The translations under genes were made by a program, and so were the position numbers. The notes beneath the pieces are model-generated. The model was not told the DNA's origin. It saw only the letters and a list, made by a program, of their open reading frames with translations, and made no database searches. Positions 45,270-58,033 of a DNA stretch of 64,000 bases are shown here, piece after piece. The DNA is from Mesostigma viride (taxonomy: Eukaryota > Streptophyta > Mesostigmatophyceae > Mesostigmatales > Mesostigmataceae): positions 92,001 to 156,000 of the forward strand of contig RPFO01001048.1 in NCBI GenBank assembly GCA_009746045.1, given 5' to 3'. Position 1 is the stretch's first letter. Each line of letters begins with the position of its first letter.

Positions 45270-48200
45270 TTACGCGGTCGTAGCATCCCCATAATTCTCC
45301 CAGTACTTGACGTTTGCCACCATCTCGTCGAAAATCGCTCGTGAATCAGGGAACGCTGCCACCCAAGCCTCGAACAAGGGGCCCGCGATGAAAGAGAAGA
45401 AGCCCAGCTGGAGAACAGGGAAAAAACAAAACCAAACAAAAAAACAGGAGCAAAGCCGCAACCTGATTAGCAATACAAGCACTAGTCAAGGAGGCAACCT
45501 ATGTATTGCTCACAACACAGCAGAGAATGATCCTTGAAGGGGATATCCGCCAACAAACTAGAAACTGTGGAAAGCCCAGTCGCAAATGCGGTGTAACTGC
45601 ATACTGGGCATTGGCTACCTGCCACATGACTAGACCCGATTATGGTAACGCGGTGCTCATCTCTGTCCGCACGCCTGGCTCCAAGGTGCTTAGCTAAACG
45701 TGCATCCATGCTTAGACGTGGAAGTACTATAGTCTCTATATGTCATGATAACCGTACCTGGCTCTTGGCTAGGTTGTTGTTGTCCCGGTCCATGAATGCT
45801 GACACCCGGAACCCTGCGGCCTTCTCCTTGTCCCCCTGCAGGTAGAACTCCTCGGTGATGGCGGCCGTCCACTTCTTGTGGATGTCCAGCTTCTTGGCCG
45901 AGTGGCCGATGTCGGCCACCTTGAGCGCGATCTGCATCAGCAGCAGCCGGTCGCTCTCGCTGGACTTGCTCAGCGGAGAGTCCTTGTCCTTGGAGCGCTT
46001 CTTGAACGCCTCCAGCAGTTCAAAGTGGCGCTTGCTGTCAAGGGAGAGTACAAGGGTGGAACAAACAGGGCGGCAAACAGGAAAACTTGTCTCAAAAGCA
46101 AGAATATTTAGGAACCCAGTTCTAAAAATGGCATACTAGAAACTAGCCAGCACCAGACACCCTGATGAAAAAGATCTAAACATCTATCTATCGACACTAC
46201 CAATCATGGCCACTGTATTAGCAGTACATTTTCACTGACAGGGCGGACCCCAGCACCAGCTCGATGAATAAGCCAACATGTACTGTGGCATATATACTAT
46301 GCTGAGATGGATTGTCATTATAAGTAGCACACGGCCGCTCACAGGTCAGACGCCAGCACCAGCTCGATGATGACGTGGCGCACATATTTGTAGTCTTCCG
46401 CACGGAGCGCGTCCAAGAAGTTGAGGTGCGGCTCGGCCATGAGGAAAAAGGCCTCCGCCACGTGGAAGTTTTCCAGCACTGTGCGGTCATTGTAGCGCAG
46501 TGCCAGATCATCAGACGACTTGACCACAAAGTCATTGTTCAGGCCCGGGTGGCGAAAGTCATGCACCAGGGCCGCAGTGACTGCTGCGAGGATGTCCAGC
46601 TGCGACAAGTAGGCGGACACCCCGCTGAACTTGATCAGGTGGTAGAGGCTGTTGGTCACGTCGGCGATGTGCGTGCCGTTGTGGTAGTGGTTGTCCGGCA
46701 TGCCCTCGTCGAGCGTGGCCAGGAAGCGAACCAACTTATCCAAGGGGAGGTTAAACGTCCGGATCAGCTGTGCCCGCCGGGACACCTCCAGCCCCATCCA
46801 CATGATCGGCCGCCCTCCGCTCACGCTCGCGAATCGCCAGGTGTCAAAGCTCCATGCGCCCACCCTCTTCAGGATGGCCCGCATCGCTGAGAAGCCCGGG
46901 TGCACGCCGCTACGATGCGGCTCCAGCGCCGTCACGTCCTGCATAGTGCTGCCATCCGCCCCTTCCTCATGAGCTTCTGTCGTCTCCCTGTCCTCATTGG
47001 CCATATGTGGCAAACCAGCCGGGTCGCGCTGACCGTGACTCATCCCGGACATGGGTTCAGCCGACTCCCCCCCTGGGCCCTCGTGCCCTGGCGCCTCCAG
47101 GCGCCCCTGGAAGAACTCCTCAACCACCCCCATCACGCGATCCACAAATAGCTCATCCGTCGCCCCGTTGCGGGTGGGTGAGGCCGCCGCCGCCTCCGCC
47201 TCCAGCGTGGCGCGGAGGCCCGTGCTGGCGCGGCTCAGCATCCCCTGGGACACGCTCCGCCGCTTGGAGATCCCCAGCACGGAGGACCGCAGCCAGGCCG
47301 CGGTGTCCTCGTCCAGGAACTGCCACAACGATGAGGAACGCAACGGCATGAGGCAAGCAATGGCATGAACTAATAATAAGCACGCGACTGCGTGGGTGCC
47401 AATACAGAGTGAAGGAACCTTCTACCCTATATACACGACGAGAAGGCGGGAGGGCGATGGCATGAGGCACGCAAAAGCAGGCGCTGTGCAACCTTAGTAC
47501 AAAAGCTGTGTTGTGATCGTCCAATAGCTGCAGTGATGAGACCATATAAACATGAGGCATCAACAAGCACTGATGGGACAGAGATATGAGACACGGGCAC
47601 GTGACGCACAAAAGCAGGCAGTTTTGCAGAACTGCCGCAACAGGACAGTTGAAGAAGAAAATGGAGGCGGTGTGCAACAATAGGGGATAAGACGCATCAT
47701 TAAAGGAAATAATGAAACTGGCCTGAAAAAGCGTGGGGTTGTGCAAACAAGGCAACTTGATGGCAGGCTTGCTAGCAATTGAAGGATCCCAAATCTTTCC
47801 GATAATATTGCATACAAAGCCTGCGTGCGAGGGTACAGTTCCTGAGGCACCCTGGGCCGTGTTGCTCCCCACCTAAGCCCTCAGTCTGCTGCAAATGTTG
47901 TCATGTAGCCCCCAGTGTAAGTGTATGCCCCCGAGTTTCGCACGCCCCCGAAGATCGCCCTCTACATATGCAAGAGGCCACGGCCTGCTGCATTGTCCGT
48001 CCCTTGGACCGCGACGCCCGGTCATCACCTCTCGCTTGAGGCTTGCAACCATCACCCGTTGATGCTGACATCTGTTCTTCCGAGCCCCCACAAAGCATCC
48101 TACACCCTTGTGACTCCAGGGCCTTGCATCCATACCTTAGCTGCAGTCAACCTCCTGCACTTTTCTGTCGCTCAAACATCTGCCTATGCCCAATCCAAAT

Positions 48201-51200
48201 AAGTCGCCTCCCTGATCTTGTCCCCGGCTGACCTTGACAATGGTATACAGACCACGTGCTCTTCCCTGTATTGGTGGCTCCCCACCATGTATGCTCTGTG
48301 GGTCTCATCAGCTCTTTCGTCGCTCCCTTATTTGAAACAGAGTCAGGCCGATTCTTCAAGACACTGCGAGCTACACTACAAAGAGAAATAAGCACTACTT
48401 GTTCATCCGTTTGCAATATAATCTTTCTAATAATAATGCGTTAAGACACAAAAATGATGTGCATTAAGCACTATGTCTCCCTCTTTGCACTTCCACCAGG
48501 GGCGACGCGCATGCTTACCCCGGGACTCCTGGGGGACATCTGGGTGGGCGACGTGCTCAGGCTGGCCCCCCTCATCCCCAGGCTCTGCTGCAGCACGATG
48601 GGCAGGTGGGGGTCCGGCATCTTGAGCATATCCTGTATCGTGCCGATCATCTCGCTGTTGGGGCGCGCCTTGCCCTGTGCCAAGTCCCTGCCATGTGCAG
48701 GCAGCAACCACACGAACAGGAGACCAGAGGCAGCGGCAGCCGGCACGAGGTTTAGCGGGAGTAGAGATGGGCAGCCGTGCGCGCGATGTGCAGTAATGGC
48801 GCTATAGCGCGAGGTGACTGGTGCATGCCTGCGGTAGCCCAGCAGGGTTGGCCCACAGACCCTATCCCAGCAGAAATCATGCATTGCCCAGCTTCACGGG
48901 CGTGCGCATGCTATACAGGTCCATGCCCCAGCATAAAAGACCCACCGAAGTGCCATGCTACACTTTGGCATGGAGGGAGAGCAGATGGAGAAGCCGTACT
49001 TATTATCTTCTGAATTGGATTAAGGAATTTCGGCCGCATGACGCGCGTATGGGCGCAGGCACCAGTTTTCGCCACTTTGGTATTGGTACAGGTACCGAGC
49101 TCGAGTGCCCCTTGCAGGTAGCGGTACTAGGGCTAGTTGGACCGCTATCTGGAGGTGATAGTCGTGCACCGGGTGCCATCCCTGCAACATTCGCTAACCG
49201 TGACGTACCCCAGCAGGTCATGCAGCGCCTCCATGGGCGTGCGAAGATCCACCGACCGAACCCTCGACCCTGGGAGCAGCGCCCTCACCACGTCCAGCTC
49301 CCTGGTCATCACTTGGATCTCCCCCTGCTGCTTCTCGACGAGCCCCTCCAGCGCCCGTTTGGCACCCGCCAGAATCGCCACGTAGACCGTGGACAGGTAC
49401 ACGCCCACCACGCCCAGCGCAGCGATGGTCGCCACCACGCCCAGCACGACGTTGATGCATCGTCGCTTTGCGGCGTCAATGTCGCCCATGATCGCATCGC
49501 GGGGGACGAGCAGCACGCCCACCATGGCCAGCTCGCCGTGGGGGGCGCCGTGTACGCGTCCTTCGCAGCGGAGGTACCAGGTGGCGCCGTTGATGTCAAT
49601 CTAAGGGGCGGGCCGGGCAAGGGTGGGTGGGTGGCGGGGGGGGGGGCATGCGCAGAAAAGGGAAATTTATGCAGGAGCGGAGCAGGGTCAGGAGAGGAGG
49701 AAACAAGTCAGGATGCACACGTAGTCAGTGTCAAATAGGGGCGCCCACTATTCCAGGCTGTTAATTCAAGAAAAAAGAAACTGCAACAAAGAAACGAAAC
49801 TGCACATGCGCAGCCAGCTAGCACACGTACATACAGCCTGCAAGCACACGTACATATAGCAAGCCAGCACACCATACATGCAGCCAGCCAGCACACTACC
49901 TGTGCGTCGTAATCTCGCCAGCACAGGCCCGACTTGGCAGCCAATGCAGCCAACGCAGCTTGCATGTCCTCATCCCCATCCTCCCCCCTTTCCTGCCCTC
50001 TCGTGACCACCGGGGTGGCCCCAAACTTCTCGCGCAGGTGCATGGCCGCCGCGCGAATGACGAAATCATCCGACATGTCCGCGGTGATGGCGGACGCGCT
50101 GCCATTCACGAGCCGCCACGTGGCGCCCTTGCTTGCCAGCACCATCACGCCGCTCGATGCGACCGAGAAGAACAAGCGACTGCCCGTGAGGTCCAGGGTG
50201 GTCAGGAACCCTGCCAGGGTGCCCGCTGCCTGCCCCACCGTCGCCACGCCGATCACACGCCCATGCAAGCCTGTACCGCCGGCGACCGCACTCGCGTTAA
50301 TGCCCAGCTGGTCCGCCCCGCCGTTGGCGCTGTCCGATGAAACCCACAGTGGCGCGCTTGCCATGAATGACATAACGACCCCACCATCCTTGTCCAGGGT
50401 GGGGCCCACCCACCAGAACATGTCCCCAGGGGCCCCGCCCATCGTAGGGGCGTATAACGGCTCCTGCGTGAAGGGGGCCAGAGCCACCCTGGGCGCAGTG
50501 TCCACGTCCCCAAGGGGCTGGCCGAAAAGAGGCTCCACGGGGAGAATCGTCCCTGACAAGTTGCCTGACGCGAGTGCAGGGTCCTCGACGGGCTTGCCTT
50601 GCTGCAAACAGGCACCACCCGAGGGGATGGAGGCAGCCATCGAGGAGACGAGTGGGTCAGTCAGTGGCACTTGGATCATTTGTCGGCAGCGCGCATCCAA
50701 TAAATACAACATACTGTGGCCCCATGCGCCATGCCATCTCAGAGTCTAGGGCATATCCCAAAATACCTGCGCCTCCTCCCACGTACCCGCTTCTGTCCCT
50801 GTCCCGTCGCCCCTCCCACGGTGTGTCCAACTGCACACCCAGCTACTCGCCTACAGTCTCGCAAACCCGCACAGCCAGCCAGCCGCCCCGCTGCCTACTA
50901 GGCTTGGCGAGGGCAACCTCTTGTGACACTCCTCCCCTCCCACCGCCTGGTGGCACTCTGACACGGGGTGGCTTCCCACCGTCCTAGTCCGATAGTACCC
51001 ATGTCCACAACTTTCCCTTCCCTGGGTGTCTCCCGCTTCATACCACCGGCAGCGGGTCTTGCCATCAGCAGCACGATGGAGCACCAACCGCGTCCTACCA
51101 CCAGCATTTCACTCGAAGTATTGGCAGCGTGTGTAACCATCAGCATCGCATGTTCACACCAGCGGCACTTATCACCATGACCAGCGCATGTTCACAGCTC

Positions 51201-53012
51201 ACCATGAGCGGCACATGTTCACATCTCACCATGGGCAGCACATGCTCACACCAGCAGCGCATCTCACCATGAACAGCACCGGTCCCGTCTCTGGTCGCAG
51301 GTATGCTGCCATGCCTTGCTCCATGCCGTATGCGGCCACGTAGCAGGAGGGCAGCGCCTTGAACGTCTCCCAAAGCAGCAAGCGGGCCTTGGCGTTGTGG
51401 ATGTCTGCGGGGAGTAAGGCCACCAGCTCTTGTTGATGGAGGTTGTCGGACAGACCGGTTGCCCCGTACGTGGTCTCATTTACAAAAACAGCAACCTGCG
51501 TGTCCGCCTGGGCATTAACAGCCAGGTCGGCACAAGGGTGCAGGAGGCAGCGCAACACGAGGCGCAGCACAACGTGTTCAGTGGCTCAACAGCCGCGGTA
51601 TGCCGGATGGGCTGGGCGGCATCCTTGCCGGGTGATATTCGAGCCTTTCAAGAAGCGATCGGGGGATCCTTGTGATGTCTGTCATGGGATGGTTGCTGTT
51701 GAGGGGTATGGCGCCAAACAAACCGCAGGAGCCAGGGCACCCAGCTGCTGCTCGCCAGGACTCCTCATTCATTGTTCTGTGCAAGCGTGGCATGGGCTTC
51801 CAAGGGCCGTGCTCATGAACTCAGGGGTGAATTCATCTCGTTTTGTATGCCTGCTTCCAGCAGAAATAGTATGCGGTCTATAAATACACGAGCACAACAC
51901 CATAGGGATACGAAGTTCACCCATTGGTCCTGAACTTGGTTATGATTACAGATGAGGAATATGCTTACCTAACAGAGTGCTTCAGCAGTTTTGTATATAA
52001 TTGGCACTCACCAGGTCAAAGAGCTCCCTGTGGGACCGAATCGCCAGGTCTTCTGCTTCGTAGTAGATGGTGTTGTTGAAAAGGCGCATCACAAAAAGGG
52101 TCGCACCCAACATGCACGCCGCCAGGATCACCTGCATTCAGGGTCGTTTAGTTACAAACAGACGGGTACAGCCGAATCCGTAGTTTCAAAACAGGCAGAC
52201 ACAGACAAGTCAGCACTACATACAACGAGTGAGTACATACAACAAGGGTGACTGCGAAAAAGTGTGGCTATCCGTGGCAGAGTGCCTTAGACTCTGGAGG
52301 GCTCGATAGTGGACATGCACCCTGTGACTGTTGCCAAGGGCCTCCAAAGGCCACATTCCATTGTCATAACTCATCATCTAACTATAGACACTATGAACCA
52401 GGCAACCTGATTCACAATTAAACTATAGCCCGCATCACAAAACACTAACAAAGGATGGACCCAATTGATGCCTACTGGTTTCGCTTGCTGGCTCTTCCTT
52501 ATGACAACCACCACAGCCTACCGACGGCCTAGCATTCATGCCAGTACCGCCGGCATACTCTCCTTCAAGAGAATAAGACATGAACGCATGGACTAGGAGA
52601 AGAAGACATTAACGGCAGCTGGTATGTCATCGACGCCCCATGCACTCACCACCAGCGCGGCACGTGTCCAAAACGAGGGGCTGCACCAGCGCCGCCGCTT
52701 CTTGTGCGCGCCGACCCCGCCCCCCTTGCCCGACAACGCCCGCACAAGCTCCAGGGTCCCGGGCGCCTTGCCCTTCTCCACGTCCAGTAACAAGGTGTCC
52801 TTTGTCAATAGGAGCCTCGCCAACATGGGACTGTTTACGCTGTCGCCGCCACCGTTCTCCGAGTGCACATCATCGCTGGAGCAGTGTGTGGACCAATCGG
52901 TCTCCCCGGTGATCCTCTGGCTGCCATGTGACGGCTGCCGGTGCCAAGAGGTGGCCAGGGGCGGTCCCTCCGCCCTGGCAGGGGGGACGGTCAAGTACAG
53001 TGCCTGAGGCAT
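45270..53012 (-). CDS. Receptor-like cyclic nucleotide phosphodiesterase: TM1, Cache-like domain, TM2, class I PDE (9 exons, 1125 aa)
   Basis: Predicted plasma-membrane enzyme that hydrolyses cAMP or cGMP. Exons 53012-52650, 52131-52012, 51507-51268, 50601-49900, 49600-49209, 48687-48519, 47319-46343, 46034-45758 and 45407-45270 keep phase and end at TAA. Order: cytosolic N-terminus (aa 1-115); TM1 near 116-140; extracellular region to about 520 whose end (LAMVGVLLVPRDAIMGDID) resembles the last strands of dCache sensors; TM2 near 523-549; a coiled helix (LEGLVEKQQGEIQVMTREL); a linker; then the PDE domain. Catalytic motifs are intact: YHNGTHIADV (His875), HDFRHPGLNNDF (His915-Asp916), VADIGHSAKKLDIHKKW, EEFYLQGD, FMDRDNNNLAKSQ with the substrate Gln. 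The ATG at 53012 follows an in-frame stop at 53028-53030. The Cache call is inferred from topology and the terminal motif; the ligand and cAMP/cGMP preference are unknown. A paralogue lies head-to-head at 58034. Confidence 0.93.
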
Positions 53013-55206
53013 CCCCTCTTCAATCCTTCAGATGCTGCCGCCCGGGTCGCATGAACCTGCCCATGGTGCGGACATGAAAGGATATACGCATGAAAAGGAT
53101 GCAAGGGTTCGCATCAGTCACGTATGTCGGATGCAACGCGCACGGTGCACAGCCAGCAGACACATAGTTGCCCTGACAGGGCGCCGACAGGCGGCAACAT
53201 GCTTGCTTCCCTGTCGGGGTTGGGCCACCCGACAAGCACAGGTATAACCCGAGGACGGCACTTGCCTTGAGGGTGATGCCGGGTGATGCATGCTGAGCGG
53301 AGATGGCAAGAGCGTACGAGGTAGGGCCACGGGCGCTATATGTGATGAGTGCCACAGTGCCACACACACTTGGCACCCACCACTGCATAATGGGTACCGA
53401 GGAAAATGGCGACCGACATCACTGCCTGCAGCCTGACATGGGTAGACATGGGGATGTCCAGGGCGTCTTGAATAAGTCGCACACGACATATGGCCAGGGC
53501 AGGCGACGGGCATCGCAAATATCCAATGCCACCATGCCTTGTGGGGGTGGCTGGATGGATTGACGAATAACATTGGCTGGAAGGATCGGCTGGAAGAATT
53601 GCAATGTGGGAAGAGAAAATAAGCTGGTCTTCCCTTCCCCCATCCCTTTCTTTCCCTCCGCACAGTCCTTGACATATGTTTCAAGCAGCATGCCCATGGC
53701 ATAGCCACAATTGTCAGTTTATGCCTCATATGTCTTGCATTAACGCAGTAGCCTGAACAATCTGTTGTGTGGACCATCCGCCCAGAAAGACATAGGGGAA
53801 ATCTGCCAAGAAAAAAGCAAGGAAAACACTTGGGTATTAACCTGCTCCAGCACGTTTGGTACGCTAGTACTACTAGCCTAAGGCTGTATCCTGGCGCCTG
53901 CCTGGTAATTTTAAGCTTAAGAAGCATTGGGCATGTGTTGATCTCTTTGGAGTGATGGCACCAACCAACCATACTTGGTCTGGTGCCTACCCCTCACTAC
54001 CGGCCGGGAAGTCATCGGCCTGCACCAAAACACAACATGTGCTGCCGCAACCGTGCTTTGGTGCAGGCGTGGCCACAATCATGTCAACGAACAATAAAGG
54101 CACCTGAGCTAGATCGGAGCAAGGGCACTGAGCGGGTCTTGTCCACGCACGCAAATTTACGCCGCTGCCATCCAGGTAGTCTTGCCATGAACTCAGCTGC
54201 CAGGAAGATAGCCATAGGTTTTGTTTGGTTTATCTACTTATTTTACTATTACTAGTCTTTATTTATATGTGAAGTCAGCAATGGCGATCAAAGCAGGGTG
54301 CAGACTGGCCACAGCGATCTGGAGAAAGTACTGCCTCCCGGCTTAACCAGTTTATGGGCTCTTTATACTAGACTTTTTAATAGATTAAAGCAGCGAGAGC
54401 CGAGGGGTTTATGGACGCTGTACACACCAGTGGAGCTACGGCACGCAAGCAGAAGCTGAACAGTATAACCAGCACATTACTACCCACGTGCAGCAAGGTT
54501 ATACTCTACTAGACGTGGCGAATTACCTTCTCATCAGCTCATCAGCCCAGTGTCGACCAGCAGAGAACGCCTCACAACTGCATTTTTTCCACGAAGCGCC
54601 GATGCGACAGCGGAGCCGCAGCTTTCATCGCCTACCTGGCCTGCAGGCGAGGACCGCCCGCTCGGTAGGAGCCCCGCGGCCAGCATACGTTGCCGCGAGA
54701 ATGTACCTGCGGCAGATGAGCGCAACGCAGCTCATTTCTTACGTTCAATAACGTCCCTTCGCGAAGATAATTTGCTAGTGTCTGCCGAGCCTCAGCTTAT
54801 TGGATGAAGTCGGCCAGTTTTAGGTGCAACGATAGTCATGCTTATTATTATCGACCTGGGACAGGGGCACTCCAGTACCTGCTGTAGGCCGTAAACGCTG
54901 GCGCATGCATCCTCCATTATGCCGGCAGAGCGGATATATAGCTCTATCTATAAGCGGCCGCGGTCATAATCATACATATGCGCTGGTTGTCTCCTTTATA
55001 CATATGCGTAAGTGCCTTGCAACCAGGTCGAACGTGGGACCCAACACTTCCTTCTAGCTTGCCTTTGCTCCCAACGTCGACCGCCACCTCGCAACGACAT
55101 CATTTATGTCAGCCCGTGACACCTTCCTTCGCTTTCCGTCCAAATTTTGGCTGCACGTGCGTGGCTTTCTGCAGCTGCAGCCCCATCGGCAATAATAATT
55201 AATAAT

Positions 55207-55262
55207 TGCCAAAACGCCAAAACGCCAGAACGCCGAAACGCCGAAACGTTCGGCGTTTTGGG
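55207..55262. repeat. 8-base GCCAAAAC-type repeat with inverted arm
   Basis: Five tandem 8-mers (GCCAAAAC, GCCAAAAC, GCCAGAAC, GCCGAAAC, GCCGAAAC) are followed by TTCGGCGTTTTG, the reverse complement of the unit. The block could fold into a hairpin. Function unknown. Confidence 0.85.
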
Positions 55263-55349
55263 GGGGCTGCGGGCTGCGAGGCTTCCACTTTTTTAGAGGA
55301 CCATTCACCGACCTTCACCGACCAACTTTTCCTCCTGTTCAGCGAACTT

Positions 55350-55880
55350 CAGTTGTACAGTTGTCGTTGTTGCGCAGCCCAAACTGGAATGTTTGCTGGC
55401 GTTCAGTGGGCCCTGAACGTGAGCATGTTGGCGACTTGGCGTACTCTTCAAGATGCACGTCTGATGTCATTCCGAGTCTTTCCGAGTACTCTGCGCCCAG
55501 CGTTTATCCGCAACTTGATAAAGTTGGTTGTTGTTGTTGTTGTTGTGTCCCACGCAACTTGATAAAGTACACGGGATTAAAGCATCGAACGCGCTACGGA
55601 ATTCATCACTCAAGCGGACGATATTCACTCCAGGACGGTCGCCCGGACTGGAATATTCGCTCGCGTTCAGTGGGACCTAAATAAAAATCTCTTAAAATAT
55701 TAAGTGCAGTTTAAATATCCATTTACTAAATGTGCACACGTTCCATACACGGTTGTAGTAGACTATGTGACGTGTCCGACCGGAGACCGGCCACAAACGC
55801 CGGAGGACGACTGGACGGTTAGCCGGGGCGAAGCCCCCGTTCTTGTTCAGCACACGACAGTTGTACAGTTGTCGTTGTTG
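55350..55880. repeat. Dispersed short direct repeats, possible remnant of a small element
   Basis: An identical 23-base segment occurs at 55350-55372 and 55858-55880 (AGTTGTACAGTTGTCGTTGT core). A second pair at about 55377-55420 and 55641-55680 shares most of about 40 bases (ACTGGAAT core and GTTCAGTGGG). No transposase or clear terminal inverted repeats were seen. Confidence 0.6.
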
Positions 55881-58033
55881 ATACCACGCCGCATGCGGCA
55901 CGTCGGGCGGCAGAGATTCTATATTGACCGAGCGCAACTACAGTACATATGTTGTGATTGTTGAAATAAGTACACAGAGTAGTATTTTTGCAGGAGTTAG
56001 GACCCAACTCAAGTTAACACTCAACAGAAAGGAGCTTGAAAGGAGGACAAAATTTTGCCGTCGGCTCGCAGTCATGATGAATCTCTGGCTCTCTGCCGCC
56101 CATGTGCGGCGTGGCTAACAACAACTACAACAATAACGCAGTCCAAATGCAACCAGCCAAAAAAACTCAACAACAACAACAACATGATTGATGATCATCA
56201 GTATGGTAATGTCAGACCCGCCATTTGGCCGACGAGCTTTTTTATGCACCAGTCAACTGTGTAGTACCGCCGTGCCGGTCCTCGTTTTCCAAAATGGCGC
56301 ATTGCAAGCGATTCTGCATGCGCTCGCGCGGTAACTAATTAACGGATATACTCGCTACAACGTCATAATTTTGTCTGACGCCGATTCCTTGAAAGCTTTA
56401 TTCTTACTCGATCCACAATTGTCGGATGCAACATCATGAGGCGATTATTCCATGCGCGCCGCCAGCACAATATGGCTCTACCTGATCGTGGTCATGGAGG
56501 GCAATTAACAAATTTGCCAACCATATTTGGGCCCCGGCCCACCAGCCTCGCTAAAATGCATATCGTTACTCCGGCCATGGCGTCCATGGCGTGACACCGG
56601 CCACTATATTGGCAGATTATTGTTCGAGTTGATCACCCCACGACGTTTTCTATGAACGGTACGTACGCGGTACACTGTACATACGCTAACAGCTCGGCAC
56701 AACTCTGATGTCAGTGCAGTAATTTGCATTGCTGGTGCTCTTCTTGATATTGAAACAGTATTTACGTACTTGTGAATTTGTGATATACCGGTCAGTCATC
56801 AGGAAGGGTTCTGACTAAGTGACTACCATGTCAGCCGTCACGCACCTCTCGATTGCTAAACCCGGCTGGGATTTTGTCCAGTCAACGACGAGTCCAGTAA
56901 ATGATGAGCGACATCTCCGAGTTTTGAGAGGCCCTTTCAATTCATAAAATCGGTCGATATTCATTTCCCACAGTCGACAGCCATCCAACCCTGTAGCTTG
57001 ACAAATTCTAGTAGAGCCCTTTAAGTCATGGTTACAGGGCTTACTTCTTTTCAGCCTGCAAATTTCAGGCAGGTTAGACTGTGCCCTTCCCTGAAGTTGA
57101 CCTGCTCTATTCGGAGGTCACGAAGCCTACTGTTATAGATTATCAGTTAGCTGTCCTTGACATTCCCGAGTTGCCCATGCTTGCATGTCGTGGATAAAAT
57201 TTCTCGCATCATGCTGCCGTGACTGGAGTTCCATCCACGCGCTTTTGCCACGGATCAAAGCCTGCATGGCAAGAAAGCAAGTTTATTACGTTGATTCAGC
57301 TCCATCAGTGGGCAAGCCGTTCTCCTTGTACCTGTTGTGAAGCAAGCGATACAGTCAGTCCGGAACCTGCTTCCCTGGGGTCATGCTTTTAAAGAAAGCC
57401 TATCCTGTGCTTGCTGCGCCCCTTAGGCTGCTTGCCTGATAGCGTTTTTACCCTTAGTCTTACCGACTTCTTGTCCCTCAGGCTGCTTGCCCGATGTCTT
57501 TCTTAATTTTACATGGCTCCATTTTACTCACGACTCACAGCGCATCAGGAGAATGGATGGGCGTTACCTTGCTCTTTCCACGTAATGCGCTCGCCAGCGT
57601 GCTACAGCGTGCTGACCTTCCTTGACTTGTATGTTCTCTCCATCCCCGTTTCTGATTCGACTTCATCAAAACATGTGGGTGCAGGCTGCCACCATCGGTG
57701 CTTCACCACGCACAGTTCATAGTTGCCTGAGTGAGCGCCAAGTGCAGGTCGTGAGTAGTATTAGTATGACCTCGCAAGCCCGTCCGGCGCACCATGTGGG
57801 GTAAAGTGGGCAGCTGTAGGGTAGCTGTAAGGCGGGAGGCGTGGGGTGCTCCTCACCCCCTGGTGACCAGTGGAGTGCCGAGGTGAGATAATACTGTGAG
57901 GGCGCGCCCAGCAGGAACAAGCCCTCCGGGGCAACTACGGCTTCGCAAGGCAGGGACTGTTGGGCCCTCGTACCCTGGCTGGGGGGAAATATTTGCCCTG
58001 TGGGAGTGGGGCATTTCGAGATAATCACAGGGG

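Larger units (their letters stand above)
53013..58033. other. Intergenic region between the two head-to-head phosphodiesterase genes
   Basis: About 5 kb holding both promoters and perhaps an upstream exon of the right-hand gene. The middle (about 54-57 kb) is less GC-rich and contains short repeated fragments. Small open frames (for example 54488-54751 and 55206-55562 plus strand) show no recognisable domain and were not called. No transposase, reverse transcriptase or RNA gene was recognised. Confidence 0.55.

Noticed and set aside
54488-54807. Small overlapping open frames that might be a mobile-element protein
   Set aside because: No catalytic motif, repeat boundary or homologue that I can recognise.
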